Assembly (NCBI GenBank): GCA_015179025.1
Contig: WHUX01000052.1
Coordinates: 266,374 to 330,373 of the forward strand
Source: Terfezia claveryi
Taxonomy: Eukaryota; Ascomycota; Pezizomycetes; Pezizales; Pezizaceae
Direction: 5' to 3'
DNA length: 64,000 bases
A model generated the notes under the pieces. It was not told where the DNA came from and searched no databases. It worked only from the letters and a program-made list of their open reading frames with translations. This document shows positions 62,752-64,000 of the stretch, piece after piece. A program made the position numbers and the translations under genes. Positions within the stretch are counted from its first letter, which is position 1. Every line of letters begins with the position of its first letter.

Positions 62752-64000
62752 CTATGGGGCCTGGCGGTACAGCACAATTTCAGACTGTTTGAAGTATCGC
62801 CTGGCATCTGTAGTGTGTAACAGTAACCTTGTCAGCTTCCCTTTTTCACTGTACTGGCAAAGTACGATTTTCTCACGACTGCCGTTTTCAAGAACTCAAC
62901 AGATTTTAACGGCTGAGAGATACCAGGGGTAAAGGCGACGTCAAGCACCGAGGATATCCTTGGAATCGGAACATTCCCCCCACACACACACAAATTTCGA
63001 TGATGTGGAGTGTGGGGTTCGCAACCCTTGCATGCCATCTGGCAAAAGCAGGGGAGCTCTCGAACAATTCAAGGAAAAAAAGACGGGGTAAAAAGAAATG
63101 CGCATTAGAACAAGATGAACATACCTTCATCGATCAATACCAGGCTCAAGTAATATCGAGTTGAGTACTTTTTATTAACCTCACGAAACGTGGGGGTAAG
63201 ATCAAAACCGCCCAGAAACAACCGAATTGGAATTGTTTCGCCTGTGTGACACACAATATTAGAAACATAATACGATTGAGCAAAATATGTATAGATCGCC
63301 ATAGATAAAGTTGGTGCTGGGATAAGGAGCTCTCAGATACATACCTCGTGATGGCGAGCCGTCCATGATCTGCGAGATGGGTGCATGCATTGTTAGTAAT
63401 TATAAACCTGATAGCTAGCGACAGGACATCCAATATGAGGACTTGGAGCATCAATTTGACAAACCTCGAACCGTACTAGGGTCTCGCTCTCGTTGTATTG
63501 ATTTGGTGCTGTGCCGGTGGTCTCTCGTCGGATAATTGACAGCTCCATGTGTTTAATTTTGAGTCGGACCAGGAGGAAGTAGATACGCCCAACGATGACG
63601 TCTTTGAGGTGGTATTTCGATTTTGAGTATTCAAACTCAATATGCAAACAATCTTCGATACCAACATCCATCTTGATAGAGCTATTTGTCTCTGGTGGAA
63701 TGCGGTAAGAGTATACCCAGATGTCCTTTTCCCGCACAACATCAGCCATGCGGCGGGAGACTGTGACACGCACAAAGTACCGTAGCTTGACGTTGATACC
63801 ATTATAGGACTCATACTGCTTTTCCACATTCTTAAACTCAAAGTCGAAGGTCTGGGGGTGCTGCAGGTCTCCAGGGGCGGCTAGCTCCTGGCCAAGTGAA
63901 AGAAACTCATAGTGATTTCCCCGGTCGAAAAACATCTCTGTAGGATAGCATTTGGCAGAGAGTCAGCATCTTTGAAGCGAGATCATAGCAGGGGCTGTGA
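62752..64000 (-). CDS. VPS26: VPS26: retromer arrestin-like subunit (3' part, cut by window end)
   Basis: Retromer cargo-sorting subunit acting in endosome-to-Golgi retrieval. Visible coding exons on the minus strand are 63937-63465, 63369-63345, 63241-63125 and 62807-62752, all in phase; the first exon(s) lie beyond 64000. Conserved Vps26 blocks are FFDRGNHYEFLSLGQELAAP, FDFEFKNVEKQYESYNGINV, KLRYFVRVTVSRR, VGIEDCLHIEFEYSKSKYHL and KDVIVGRIYFLLVRLKIKHM. Next comes ELSIIRRETTGTAPN, and after the intron MDGSPSRG|ETIPIRLFLGGFDLTPT. The end is LSLVLIDED|ARRYFKQSEIVLYRQ, the canonical retromer C-terminus. The last intron (62808-63124) is 317 nt, longer than most here. Microexon 63369-63345 is 25 nt. 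Confidence 0.95.

Overview
The window is nuclear DNA from a filamentous ascomycete (Pezizomycotina). Nearly every gene is a spliced eukaryotic housekeeping gene. Introns are mostly 40-90 nt with GT..AG ends and CTAAC/CTAAT-like branch sites. Hallmark fungal families are present: a BGL2-type GH17 cell-wall enzyme, monofunctional chorismate mutase, UCS-domain myosin chaperone, Zap1/ZafA-like zinc regulator and CMC4. I cannot fix the genus. I re-read the exon joins by hand, and reading phases close exactly for most genes.

Layout, left to right: GDE1 (SPX-ankyrin-glycerophosphodiesterase, +); a PPR protein (+); TFB4 of TFIIH (+); a taspase-like threonine peptidase (-); ARP3 (+) followed by an UNC-45/CRO1-type UCS protein (+); a secreted GH17 glucanase (+) converging on ALG2 (-); ZPR1 (+) converging on a coiled-coil protein that resembles dysbindin (-); TYW2 (+); a secreted EF-hand protein (-); a zinc-ribbon RNase P/MRP-like protein (+); chorismate mutase (-); DBR1 (+) converging on YRA1 (-); VPS8 (+); a MITE-like element; dipeptidyl peptidase III (-); SUMO (-); CMC4 (+); the spliceosomal helicase PRP5 (+); a small N-myristoylation-type protein (-); a zinc-finger regulator of Zap1 type (+); a 3-kb stretch without genes; and the 3' part of VPS26 (-), cut by the window end.

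Several genes share pathways although they are not an operon or cluster. PRP5, DBR1 and YRA1 act in splicing and mRNA export. VPS8 and VPS26 belong to the CORVET and retromer complexes. ARP3 and the UCS protein act on actin and myosin. I found no secondary-metabolite cluster, tRNA or rRNA gene, CRISPR or viral element.

The most notable observations are: (i) a one-base insertion exactly at the catalytic GEN(T) motif of GDE1, and a dense series of one-base indels in PRP5 and the zinc-finger gene (52.1-58.6 kb); (ii) a 779-nt intron inside the RRM of YRA1, recalling the autoregulatory intron of yeast YRA1; (iii) four GC-AG introns, one in a CMC4 gene that also has a start-codon-only exon and a 13-nt microexon; (iv) a 440-bp inverted-repeat element carrying two RFX-type X-boxes. 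I see no clear wholly new biological system here.
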